Below, one piece after another: positions 25,407 to 33,913 of a DNA stretch of 64,000 nucleotides (position 1 is its first letter; every line of letters begins with the position of its first letter). Origin of the DNA: Gluconacetobacter johannae (lineage in GTDB: Bacteria; Pseudomonadota; Alphaproteobacteria; Acetobacterales; Acetobacteraceae); assembly GCF_025994435.1 (NCBI RefSeq), contig NZ_BAQK01000070.1, positions 1 through 64,000 on the forward strand. Direction: 5' to 3'. Position numbers and translations under genes: made by a program. The notes beneath the pieces were generated by a model. It saw only the letters and a list, made by a program, of their open reading frames with translations, was not told the DNA's origin and did not search any database.

Positions 25407-27872
25407 ATGTTGTCTCGCACCTGTCTGACCATCCTGCTGGCCAGCACTGCCATAAGCGGATTTGCCGCCACGACCGCCGTGGCGCAGGGGGCCGCGCCTG
25501 CGTCGTCCTCCACCTCCGCGACGACGTCGCCGGCCCCCGCCACGACCGCGAAAGGCGGAGTTTCCGACGCGGCGCCCGAGGAAGTCGCCGTGACCGGCCG
25601 TAGCGCGCGTACCCGTTCGCCCGGCGGCGGCCTGCTGCGTGTCGAGACCGAGCCGAAGGCGGTCCAGACCATCACCCGCGACTTCATCGCCAAGCAGTCG
25701 CCCACGACCAACATCCAGCAGCTTCTGCGTATGCTGCCCAGCGCCAACGTGTCCGACCAGGACCCGTTCGGCCTGACCTCGGGCCAGACCGAAGTGCGTG
25801 GCATGGACCAGACGCAGATCGGCTGGCTGCTGGACGGCATGCCGCTGAACGATATCGGCGGTGGCCAGTTCTATTCCAACGAAGTGCTGGAAGCCGAGGA
25901 CCTGGAATCGGTTTCGTTGCAGCCGGGCTCGGTGAATATCGATTCGCCCGTGGTGAACGCCTCGGCCGGTCTGGTGACCGCGACCATGAGCAACCCGACG
26001 CACCAGCGGGGCGGCCTGCTGGACATCTCGTTCGGCTCGTTCGACACCCACCGGCAGTTCCTGCGCCTGAATTCGGGTGATATCGGCACCAGCGGCCTGC
26101 GCGCGATGTTCGCCTTCAGCCACACCGACGGCAACAACTGGCGCGGCCCCGGCCGGATCGAGAAGTTCCATTACGACTTCAAGGCCGTCAAGGATTTCGA
26201 GAACGGCAGCCATACCGGCATGACCGTGTCGTACAACGACCAGGTCAACGATTTCATGCTGAACCCCAGCCTCGCGCAGTATAACGCGACGGGGTACAGC
26301 ACGAATTATGATGCCAACTATAGCGGCATCAAGGACACCAACTACTACAAGCTGCACGTCAATCCGTTCCGCAACGTCATCGTCTCGGCGCCGACGCATA
26401 TCGTCGTCACGCCCGACCTGTCGATCGACGACACGGTCTATTTCTGGCACGGCATCGGCAACGGCACCGGCGCGTCCGTCCTGACCGAAGGGACGGACAC
26501 CGGTGGAACGGCGACCGAGGGGATGACCTACATGGGCAACCAGCCCGTGGCCGTCGACCTGAACGGGGATGGCAAGATCACCCCGGGCGCGCAGGCCATC
26601 GTCTTCTCGCCGTCGAACCAGGAACAGTTCCGGACCGGCAACACGCTGAAGTTCAACTACCAGATCGGCCGTCACCACACGCTGACGGCGGGCTGGTGGT
26701 ATGAATATTCCAATCTCGACCAGTATTCGCCGATCGGCATGGTGAACCAGACGACCGGCCAGCCCCTGAACATCTGGGGGACGAAGAACATCTACACCGT
26801 GCCGGGCGGCGACCAGTACCGCTCGCGCGACTTCCTGACGCTGACGCAGATCAACATGCTGTTCGTCGGCGACACCATGAAGTATTTCAACGATCGCCTG
26901 CGTATCGACCTCGGCTTCAAGGAGGCGATGGTCACCCGCCGCACCTACGATTATACGCCGGGCACCACCTACAACCGCAACCTGCACAATGCCGAGCCGC
27001 TGCCGCAGGTCGGGTTGAGCTGGACCTTCAATTCGCACCATCAGATCTATGTCGCCGGGTCCACCAACTTCCGCGTGCCCAGCAACACGTCGCTGGTCGA
27101 TTATTACAGCACCGCGGGCAAGCAGACCCAGACGGGCGGGTCGTCGGCGCCGGAATATTCGATCTCGGAAGAAATCGGCTATCGCTATAACGGCGACCTG
27201 CTGGTCGGCAGCATCTCGTTCTTCAACTACAACTTCACCAACAAGCAGCTCAGCCTCAGCTACTATGACCCGTCGAGCGGCACGAACTACAGCCGCACCG
27301 TCAATGCCGGTGGCCAGACCTCGCGCGGCGTGGACGTCCAGCTGGCGACGCGGCCGCTGTGGTTCCATCTGCGCCCCTACGCGACGTTCGAATATCTGAA
27401 CGCGCGCATCGACAACGACCTGGCGACGACCGGCAAGCTGAACGGTGTGACGATCAACGACGCGCTGCCGACGCGCGGCAAGACGCAGATCCGCAGCCCG
27501 AAGGTGCAGGCAGCCCTGGGCCTGGATTACGATGACGGCCGCCTGTTCATCTCGGGCAACGTGAAGTATGTCGACAAGCAGTACGCCACCCTGATGGATG
27601 ACTCGTACATCCCGCGCTACATCACCGACAGCGTGAACATCGGCTATCGCTTCTCGTCGTTCGGCTTCCTGAAGGGGCCGCAGATCCAGCTGAACATGCA
27701 GAACCTGACGAACGCCAAGTTCCGCAGCGGTATCGGCGGCTTCGCGAACAATCTGAATGCGACCACGGGCGTCCGTGGCAGCACGATTTCGGGCTCCAAC
27801 GGCATCGGTTCGCCCTACTACTACCTGCAGGCCCCGTTCACCGCGATCGTGACGGCCTCCACCGCCTTCTGA
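25407..27872 (+). CDS. TonB-dependent outer-membrane receptor with an EF-hand-like loop
   Basis: Predicted 821 residues: signal peptide to about residue 27 (TTAVAQG), a Ser/Thr/Ala/Pro linker, plug domain from about 58 (EEVAVTGRS, VQTITRDFIAKQSPTTNIQQ, LRMLPSANVSDQDPFGLTSG), then the barrel ending in Phe. Around residue 390 the segment DLNGDGKITPGA has the D-x-N-x-D-G-x-I spacing of a calcium loop. It belongs to the YncD/CirA-like receptors common in acetic acid bacteria; the ligand is unknown. It is monocistronic, with a strong terminator after it. Confidence 0.9.
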   Translation: MLSRTCLTILLASTAISGFAATTAVAQGAAPASSSTSATTSPAPATTAKGGVSDAAPEEVAVTGRSARTRSPGGGLLRVETEPKAVQTITRDFIAKQSPTTNIQQLLRMLPSANVSDQDPFGLTSGQTEVRGMDQTQIGWLLDGMPLNDIGGGQFYSNEVLEAEDLESVSLQPGSVNIDSPVVNASAGLVTATMSNPTHQRGGLLDISFGSFDTHRQFLRLNSGDIGTSGLRAMFAFSHTDGNNWRGPGRIEKFHYDFKAVKDFENGSHTGMTVSYNDQVNDFMLNPSLAQYNATGYSTNYDANYSGIKDTNYYKLHVNPFRNVIVSAPTHIVVTPDLSIDDTVYFWHGIGNGTGASVLTEGTDTGGTATEGMTYMGNQPVAVDLNGDGKITPGAQAIVFSPSNQEQFRTGNTLKFNYQIGRHHTLTAGWWYEYSNLDQYSPIGMVNQTTGQPLNIWGTKNIYTVPGGDQYRSRDFLTLTQINMLFVGDTMKYFNDRLRIDLGFKEAMVTRRTYDYTPGTTYNRNLHNAEPLPQVGLSWTFNSHHQIYVAGSTNFRVPSNTSLVDYYSTAGKQTQTGGSSAPEYSISEEIGYRYNGDLLVGSISFFNYNFTNKQLSLSYYDPSSGTNYSRTVNAGGQTSRGVDVQLATRPLWFHLRPYATFEYLNARIDNDLATTGKLNGVTINDALPTRGKTQIRSPKVQAALGLDYDDGRLFISGNVKYVDKQYATLMDDSYIPRYITDSVNIGYRFSSFGFLKGPQIQLNMQNLTNAKFRSGIGGFANNLNATTGVRGSTISGSNGIGSPYYYLQAPFTAIVTASTAF

Positions 27873-27915
27873 TCGTGGCGCTTCGCCCGTGCGCGGGCGA
27901 ATGTGCGGCCGGGAA

Positions 27916-27944
27916 AGCCGGGTGGCGTCGCCACCCGGCTTTTT
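27916..27944 (+). terminator. Rho-independent terminator after the TonB receptor
   Basis: AGCCGGGTGGC pairs perfectly with GCCACCCGGCT around GTC, followed by TTTTC. Confidence 0.93.
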
Positions 27945-28057
27945 CTGTTGGGGCGTGGCTTTGTGATGACAAACCGGCCGATGCCGTCACCGAAGGGACG
28001 CCTCGGGTATCATCCCGACATCGGATCCGCCGATCGCTTCGCAGGTCGTGAACCGCA

Positions 28058-28135
28058 CCCCAATCCTGGATAAACGAATTGGTTTCCAAAGGCCTGCGGC
28101 CTTTGGCGGGTTTCAGGGCAGCGCCCCGAGGCCTG
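28058..28135. repeat. Intergenic repeat, family A copy
   Basis: CCCCAATCCTGGATAAACG leads into GGTTTCCAAAGGCCTGCGGC, CTTTGGCGGGTTTCAGGGC and AGCGCCCCGAGG. This is the cleanest copy in the window: AAAGGCCTGCGGCCTTT is a near-perfect palindrome and AGGGCAGCGCCC a second. Confidence 0.88.
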
Positions 28136-28313
28136 CCGCATAACGCGGATCGACAGGGCCTGTCCGGTCCGCCGGCGCGGGTTGTGGCTTCACGCGGGCG
28201 GCAGCCGTCCCATATAAGGGGCGGCACAGTGAAGGGGCCGGGGCTGGATTTGCGGCCGTTGCTCCTGTATCCGCCCTGTTCTGGACCCGCCGCATGCACG
28301 GAAAGGCACTCTG

Positions 28314-30173
28314 ATGGCCGGCTATCGTTCCCGCACCACGACGCATGGTCGCAACATGGCCGGCGCCCGCAGCCTGTGGCGCGCCACGGGCATGCAGGAC
28401 TCCGATTTCGGCAAGCCGATCATCGCCGTCGCCAATTCCTTCACCCAGTTCGTGCCGGGCCATGTCCACCTGAAGGACCTGGGCCAGCTGGTGGCCGGCG
28501 CGGTGGCCGAGGCCGGGGGCGTCGCGCGCGAATTCAATACCATCGCGGTCGATGACGGCATCGCCATGGGCCATGGCGGCATGCTCTACAGCCTGCCGTC
28601 GCGCGAACTGATCGCCGACGCGGTGGAATATATGGTCAACGCGCATTGCGCCGATGCGCTGGTGTGCATCAGCAATTGCGACAAGATCACGCCGGGCATG
28701 CTGATGGCGGCGATGCGGCTGAACATCCCCGCCATCTTCGTCTCGGGCGGGCCGATGGAGGCCGGGCGCATCACCCAGGACGGGGTGGAGCGCCATGTCG
28801 ACCTGATTACCTCTATGGTCTCAGCCGCCGATCCGCGCGTCAGCGACGCGGACTCGCAGACGATCGAGCGTTCGGCCTGCCCCACCTGCGGGTCGTGCTC
28901 GGGCATGTTCACCGCCAATTCGATGAACTGCCTGACCGAGGCCCTGGGCCTGGCCCTGCCGGGCAACGGCAGCCTGGTCGCCACCCATGCCGACCGGCGC
29001 GACCTGTTCCTGGAAGCCGGGCGGCGGATCGTCGACCTGGCCCGCCGCTGGTACGAGCAGGAGGACGCGACCGCCCTGCCGCGCGGCATCGCGACGATGC
29101 AGGCGTTCGAGAATGCGATGTCGGTCGATATCGCCATGGGCGGATCGACCAACACGGTGCTGCACCTGCTGGCGGCGGCGCATGAGGGCGAAGTCCCCTT
29201 CACCATGGCCGACATCGACCGGCTGTCGCGCAAGGTGCCGCATCTGTGCAAGGTCGCGCCGTCCAAGGCCGACGTGCATATGGAAGACATCCACCGCGCC
29301 GGCGGCATCCCCGCCATCATGGGCGAGCTGGACCGGCTGGGCCTGCTGCACCGCGAGGTGCCGATGGTCCACGCCCCGTCCCTGGCCCAGGCGCTGGACC
29401 GCTGGGACGTGGCCGCGCCCGACGCGCCGGCCGACGCCACCACCCTGTTCCGCGCCGCCCCGGGCGGGGTACGCACCACCCAGGCGTTCTCGCAGGCCAG
29501 CCGGTATGTGGAGCTGGACCTGAACCGCGCCACGGGGGCGATCCATGACGGGGCGCACGCCTTCAGCCAGGATGGCGGGCTGGCGGTGCTGTACGGCAAC
29601 ATCGCCGAGGACGGGGCGATCGTGAAGACGGCGGGGGTGGCCGCCGGGCTGCTGACCTTCTCCGGCCCCGCGCGGATCTTCGAAAGCCAGGACGCGGCGG
29701 TGTCGGCCATCCTGGCCGGCCGCATCGTGGCGGGCGACGTCGTGGTCATCCGCTACGAGGGGCCGAAGGGCGGGCCGGGCATGCAGGAAATGCTGTATCC
29801 GACCAGCTACCTGAAATCGAAGGGCCTGGCCGAGAAATGCGCCCTGATTACCGACGGTCGCTTCTCGGGCGGCAGCGCCGGCCTGTCGATCGGCCATATC
29901 TCGCCCGAGGCGGCCGAGGGCGGGGCCATCGGCCTGCTGGAGGATGGCGACATCATCGAGATCGACATCCCCAACCGCGTCCTGCGTACGGCGCTGCCCG
30001 ACGCCGAACTGTCCGCCCGCCGCACCCGGATGGAGGACAGGGGCGACGCCGCCTGGCTGCCCGAGCGCGACCGCGTGGTGTCCGTCGCCCTGCAGGCCTA
30101 TGCCGCGCTGACCACCAGCGCCGCGCGGGGCGCCGTGCGCGACGTCGCGCAACTGAAGCGCCGCGGGCGCTGA
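28314..30173 (+). CDS. ilvD: Dihydroxy-acid dehydratase
   Basis: Penultimate common enzyme of valine, isoleucine and leucine synthesis; it dehydrates 2,3-dihydroxy acids to 2-oxo acids using an Fe-S cluster. Full-length at 619 residues. Cluster cysteines lie in SNCDKITPGM and ACPTCGSCSGMFTANSMNCL. The C-terminal domain has GPKGGPGMQEMLYPTSYLK and ITDGRFSGGSAGLSIGHISPEA, with the Ser used as base. The start is an ATG with CACTCTG upstream. It stands alone between a TonB receptor and the efflux operon. Confidence 0.97.
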   Translation: MAGYRSRTTTHGRNMAGARSLWRATGMQDSDFGKPIIAVANSFTQFVPGHVHLKDLGQLVAGAVAEAGGVAREFNTIAVDDGIAMGHGGMLYSLPSRELIADAVEYMVNAHCADALVCISNCDKITPGMLMAAMRLNIPAIFVSGGPMEAGRITQDGVERHVDLITSMVSAADPRVSDADSQTIERSACPTCGSCSGMFTANSMNCLTEALGLALPGNGSLVATHADRRDLFLEAGRRIVDLARRWYEQEDATALPRGIATMQAFENAMSVDIAMGGSTNTVLHLLAAAHEGEVPFTMADIDRLSRKVPHLCKVAPSKADVHMEDIHRAGGIPAIMGELDRLGLLHREVPMVHAPSLAQALDRWDVAAPDAPADATTLFRAAPGGVRTTQAFSQASRYVELDLNRATGAIHDGAHAFSQDGGLAVLYGNIAEDGAIVKTAGVAAGLLTFSGPARIFESQDAAVSAILAGRIVAGDVVVIRYEGPKGGPGMQEMLYPTSYLKSKGLAEKCALITDGRFSGGSAGLSIGHISPEAAEGGAIGLLEDGDIIEIDIPNRVLRTALPDAELSARRTRMEDRGDAAWLPERDRVVSVALQAYAALTTSAARGAVRDVAQLKRRGR

Positions 30174-30186
30174 GCGCGGCCCGGCG

Positions 30187-30232
30187 CAGGGCCTGGATAA
30201 CGGGTGGGTTCGGGCAACGCCCGACTTGCCCG
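30187..30232. repeat. Intergenic repeat, family B copy
   Basis: AGGGCCTGGATAACGGGTGG continues into GTTCGGGCAACGCCCGACTT. The arm TCGGGCAACGCCCGA is the family B palindrome, here reading in the opposite direction to the copy at 57368. Confidence 0.7.
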
Positions 30233-30348
30233 TCCCATCCGGACATGTAACAATTCGTTTCGTTTCCGAACATGGCAGGCATGGCGGCCCGCAGGCGACC
30301 GGGCGCGTCCGTAAACTCCTGTAACAGTCGAATAATGAACGGCGCTTC

Positions 30349-30384
30349 ATGAAAGATGTTTTTCTTACATGAACATCTTTTCAT
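30349..30384. promoter_or_regulatory. Inverted repeat in the efflux leader
   Basis: ATGAAAGATGTT (30349-30360) pairs with AACATCTTTTCAT (30372-30384) with one bulged T and an 11-base loop. It may be an operator or a transcript hairpin. It lies about 110 bases before the tiny ORF. Confidence 0.5.
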
Positions 30385-30472
30385 ACATGTTTTGAAACAC
30401 TCCTATGTATAGCCTGTGACCCGAGACAACGCGTCCCGGCCGGGGCACGTCCACCGACACAGGAGGCCAGTT

Positions 30473-30499
30473 ATGACAGATCCAGATTCCAGCGACTGA
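30473..30499 (+). CDS. Possible 8-residue leader peptide ORF
   Basis: ATG is followed by seven codons and TGA, encoding MTDPDSSD. AGGAGG at 30461-30466 lies exactly 6 bases before the ATG, one of the strongest ribosome sites in the window, which is hard to explain if nothing is translated. The efflux pump gene starts 240 bases downstream in the same direction. The peptide may act as a regulatory leader, or the site may belong to a longer gene lost by mutation. Function is not known. Confidence 0.4.
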   Translation: MTDPDSSD

Positions 30500-30739
30500 T
30501 ATCGCGACATCCGTCCGGGCGTCACCTGTCCGTCATCCCGCCCTGCCGGGATCGGCGTGCGATAGCGTGCGGCCTGGACCGGCGCGGATGCGGCCCCTGT
30601 GGGCGCGCCGCCGCGCCGCCGTCATGTCATGACAGGACCGCAGGTCCGGCCCATCCCCGCCCGCCGGGGGTGAATGCCGGCGCGCGCCCACGGTCCATGC
30701 CCCCGCCAAGAACGTCCTGAACAGGGGAAAAGGTCGCAT

Positions 30740-33700
30740 ATGAATGCAATAGTCGTGACGGCCCTGCGACGGCCGTACACATTTATCGTCTTGTCTATCG
30801 TGATCCTCTTGTTCGGCGTCATGTCCGCCTTCAAGACGCCGACGGACGTCTTTCCCAATATCAAGATCCCGGCGATCGCCGTGGTGTGGACCTACGGCGG
30901 TCTGCTGCCCGACGAAGTCGCCGGTCGCGTCATGTACAATTACGAACAGGGCGTGACCTCGACCGTCGAGGGCATCGAGCATATGGAGTCCGATTCGTAT
31001 TACGGACGCGGCATCGTGAAGATCTTCTTCCAGCCGGGAACGGATATCGGGTCGGCCGAGGCGGACGTCACCGCGATTTCGCAGACGGTGCTGATGCAGC
31101 TGCCGGAAAAGATCCCGGCGCCGATGATTATGAAGCTGGAGGCGTCGTCGGTCCCCGTCATCACGCTGGAACTGACGTCCCCCACCATGACGCCGTCCGA
31201 CCTGTTCAAGCTGGCGCAGATCCGCGTGCGTACGCTGCTGGTGACGGTGCCGGGCGCCATCGTGCCCCATCCGTATGGCGGCATGGACGCGTTCGTGATG
31301 TTCGCGCTGGACCAGAAGCAGCTTCAGGCCCACCACCTGTCGGCGATGGACGTGCAGAACGTCCTGGACAAGCAGAACATCGTCCGCCCGGCCGGCGACC
31401 AGAAGATCGGCGCCACGGACTGGATGGTGGCGACCAACTCCCAGCCGCGCACGATGGACGAACTGGGCAATATCCCGATCAAGCGCGTGGGCAACTCGGT
31501 CGTCTACATGCATGACCTTGGCTCGGTGTATCGTGGCGGCCATCCGCAGACCAACCTGGTGCTGGTCAAGGGCCGGCAGGCCGTGGTCATGGTGGTGATG
31601 AAAAGCGGCGAAGCCTCGACGCTGGACGTGGTCAACGGCGTCAAGGCGCTGATGCCCCGCCTGGAACAGGTCATTCCGGCATCGGCCCATATCTCGATCC
31701 TGAACGATGCTTCGGGCTTCGTGAAGGATTCGATCAAGGACGTGGTGCGCGAGATGGTCACGGCGGCGGCCCTGACCGGCCTGGTGGTGCTGCTGTTCCT
31801 GGGGTCGTGGCGTTCGACGATCATCATCGCGACGTCCATCCCGCTGGCGATCCTGTGCGCGGTCATCGGGCTGGGCTGGGCGGGGCAGACCATCAACGTC
31901 ATGACCCTGGGCGGCCTGGCGCTGGCGGTCGGCATCCTGGTCGATGACGCCACCGTCATGATCGAGAACATCGACACCCATCTGGAAATGGGCAAGGAGC
32001 TGGAGGTCGCGATCATCGACGCGGCCAACCAGATCGTGACCGCGACCTTCGTCTCCACCACCTGCATCTGCATCGTCTGGCTGCCGCTGTTCGAACTGGG
32101 CGGCGTGGCCGGCTGGCTGTTCATGCCGATGGCCGAGGCGATCATCTTCGCCATGATCGCGTCCTTCATCCTGTCGCGCACCCTGGTGCCGACCATGGCG
32201 AAGTTCCTGCTGGCGGGGCAGACCCATGGCGCCCACGGCCACGATACGCATGGGGACGAACTGAAGGGCGGCAACGTCTTCTCGCGCTTCCAGCGCGGGT
32301 TCGAACGCCGCTTCACGAACTTCCGCGAGGCCTATGGGGCGTTCCTGCAACGCTCGATCGAGAACCGCGTCCGGTTCGTGTCGGTCTTCCTGGGGCTGTC
32401 GGTGCTGTCGATGGGCCTGTACATGGTGGCGGGCCGCGACTTCTTCCCCGAAATCAAGTCCGACCAGTTGCAGATGCACATGCGCGCGCCGCTGGGCACC
32501 CGCATCGAGGTCGCGGGCCGCATCGCGACGCTGGTCAGCGACCGCATCCATGAACTGCTGCCCGGCAAGGTCGATGACGTGGTCAGCAATTGCGGCCTGG
32601 CCGAGGCGCCGCACAACCAGGCCTTCATTCCCACGCCCACCATCGGCACGCAGGATTGCGACCTGACGATCACCCTGACCGAGGCGGAAGCGCCGGTGTG
32701 GGACTACCGCGCCGTGCTGCGTCGCGGCCTGTCCGCCAGCTTCCCCGGCACGGTCTTCACCTTCCAGCCGGCGGACCTGACGGCGAAGATCCTCAATTTC
32801 GGATCGCCCTCGCCGATCGACATCAAGGTGACGGGGCCGGAACTGGCCAAGAGCTATAAATACGCCGTCGAACTGACCAACAGGCTGCGCCTGGTGCCCG
32901 GCGCCGCCGACGTCTCGCTGCAGCAGACGATGAAGACGCCGACCCTGTTCGTGAAGGGCGACCGCACGTTCAGCCAGGCAACCGGCATCAATGCCGCCGA
33001 CCTGGCCGACAACGAGCTGATGACCCTGTCGGGCAGCTCGACCGTCGATCCGCAATATTGGTACGACCCGGCCTGGGGCGTGACCTTCCTGCTGAACACC
33101 TATGTCACGCAGAACCAGCTCACGCACTTCAACGACCTGCTGTCGATCCCGGTCGACAAGGGCGATGGCGACCCCTCCGGCCACGACATGCAGCTTCTGG
33201 GCGCCGTCAGCACCATCAGCGCCGTCGGCACGCCGGGCCAGGTCTCGCACTACAACTCGATGCCCGCGTTCGACATCTATGTCTCGGCCGAGGGCACCGA
33301 CCTGGGGACGGTGCTGTCGGGGGTGAACAAGGTGATCGCGCAGACGGCCGCCGACGTGCCGCGCGGCGCGGCGGTGGATGTCGAAGGCCAGGCGACCACG
33401 ATGCGTAGCGCCTATTACCAGCTGATCGGCGGCCTGGCGGTCTCGATCGCGCTGATCTACCTGCTGATCGTCGTGAACTTCCAGTCCTGGCTTGACCCGT
33501 TCATCATCATCTCGGCCCTGCCGGGGGCGCTGGCGGGCATCGCGTGGAGCCTGTTCCTGACGCACACCCACCTGTCGGTCCCGGCGCTGACCGGCGCCAT
33601 CATGTGCATGGGCACGGCGACCGCGAACTCGATCCTGGTCGTCTCCTATGCCCGCGAACGGCTGGAGATCCACGGCGACGCGCTGCGCGCGGCGCTGGAG

Positions 33701-33913
33701 GCCGGGTACGGCCGTATCCGTCCGGTGCTGATGACCGCCGCCGCGATGATCGTGGGCATGGTCCCGATGTCGATCAGCAATTCGCAGAACGCGCCGCTGG
33801 GCAAGGCGGTGATCGGCGGGCTGATCGTGGCCACCATTTCCACCCTGCTGTTCGTCCCTTGTGTTTACGCAATCATCTACAACCGCTCGTCCCGCCGGAA
33901 GGAGACCGTCTGA
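30740..33913 (+). CDS. RND-family efflux transporter, inner-membrane pump (AcrB/MexF type)
   Basis: Proton-driven pump of 1057 residues with 12 membrane helices in two halves and large periplasmic loops. N-terminal helix: YTFIVLSIVILLFGV. The proton-relay segment in TM4 is LALAVGILVDDATVMIENI with the Asp pair. PTDVFPNIKIPAIAVVW and GRDFFPEIKSDQLQMHMRAP mark the start of each porter domain. The ATG at 30740 replaces an upstream GC-rich extension. It overlaps the next gene by one base (TGATG). The His-rich stretch HGAHGHDTHGDE between the halves is unusual. Confidence 0.95.
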   Translation: MNAIVVTALRRPYTFIVLSIVILLFGVMSAFKTPTDVFPNIKIPAIAVVWTYGGLLPDEVAGRVMYNYEQGVTSTVEGIEHMESDSYYGRGIVKIFFQPGTDIGSAEADVTAISQTVLMQLPEKIPAPMIMKLEASSVPVITLELTSPTMTPSDLFKLAQIRVRTLLVTVPGAIVPHPYGGMDAFVMFALDQKQLQAHHLSAMDVQNVLDKQNIVRPAGDQKIGATDWMVATNSQPRTMDELGNIPIKRVGNSVVYMHDLGSVYRGGHPQTNLVLVKGRQAVVMVVMKSGEASTLDVVNGVKALMPRLEQVIPASAHISILNDASGFVKDSIKDVVREMVTAAALTGLVVLLFLGSWRSTIIIATSIPLAILCAVIGLGWAGQTINVMTLGGLALAVGILVDDATVMIENIDTHLEMGKELEVAIIDAANQIVTATFVSTTCICIVWLPLFELGGVAGWLFMPMAEAIIFAMIASFILSRTLVPTMAKFLLAGQTHGAHGHDTHGDELKGGNVFSRFQRGFERRFTNFREAYGAFLQRSIENRVRFVSVFLGLSVLSMGLYMVAGRDFFPEIKSDQLQMHMRAPLGTRIEVAGRIATLVSDRIHELLPGKVDDVVSNCGLAEAPHNQAFIPTPTIGTQDCDLTITLTEAEAPVWDYRAVLRRGLSASFPGTVFTFQPADLTAKILNFGSPSPIDIKVTGPELAKSYKYAVELTNRLRLVPGAADVSLQQTMKTPTLFVKGDRTFSQATGINAADLADNELMTLSGSSTVDPQYWYDPAWGVTFLLNTYVTQNQLTHFNDLLSIPVDKGDGDPSGHDMQLLGAVSTISAVGTPGQVSHYNSMPAFDIYVSAEGTDLGTVLSGVNKVIAQTAADVPRGAAVDVEGQATTMRSAYYQLIGGLAVSIALIYLLIVVNFQSWLDPFIIISALPGALAGIAWSLFLTHTHLSVPALTGAIMCMGTATANSILVVSYARERLEIHGDALRAALEAGYGRIRPVLMTAAAMIVGMVPMSISNSQNAPLGKAVIGGLIVATISTLLFVPCVYAIIYNRSSRRKETV

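Larger units (their letters stand above)
27873..28313. other. Intergenic region with terminator and family A repeat
   Basis: No gene is supported here. From left to right it holds the receptor terminator (27916-27944), unassigned sequence, a family A repeat (28058-28135), and about 180 bases that must contain the ilvD promoter. No leader peptide rich in branched-chain residues was seen. Confidence 0.6.
30174..30739. other. Long leader region upstream of the efflux operon
   Basis: This 566-base region contains a family B repeat (30187-30232), an AT-rich part with an inverted repeat (30349-30384), an 8-codon ORF with a strong ribosome site (30473-30499), the palindrome TGTCATGACA at 30625-30634 and a hairpin GGACC-GCA-GGTCC at 30636-30648. 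No other coding sequence is supported. Confidence 0.65.

Noticed and set aside
30500..30739. Guanidine (mini-ykkC) or similar riboswitch before the efflux operon
   Set aside because: Efflux genes often carry such elements, but the paired hairpins with ACGR loops are not present.
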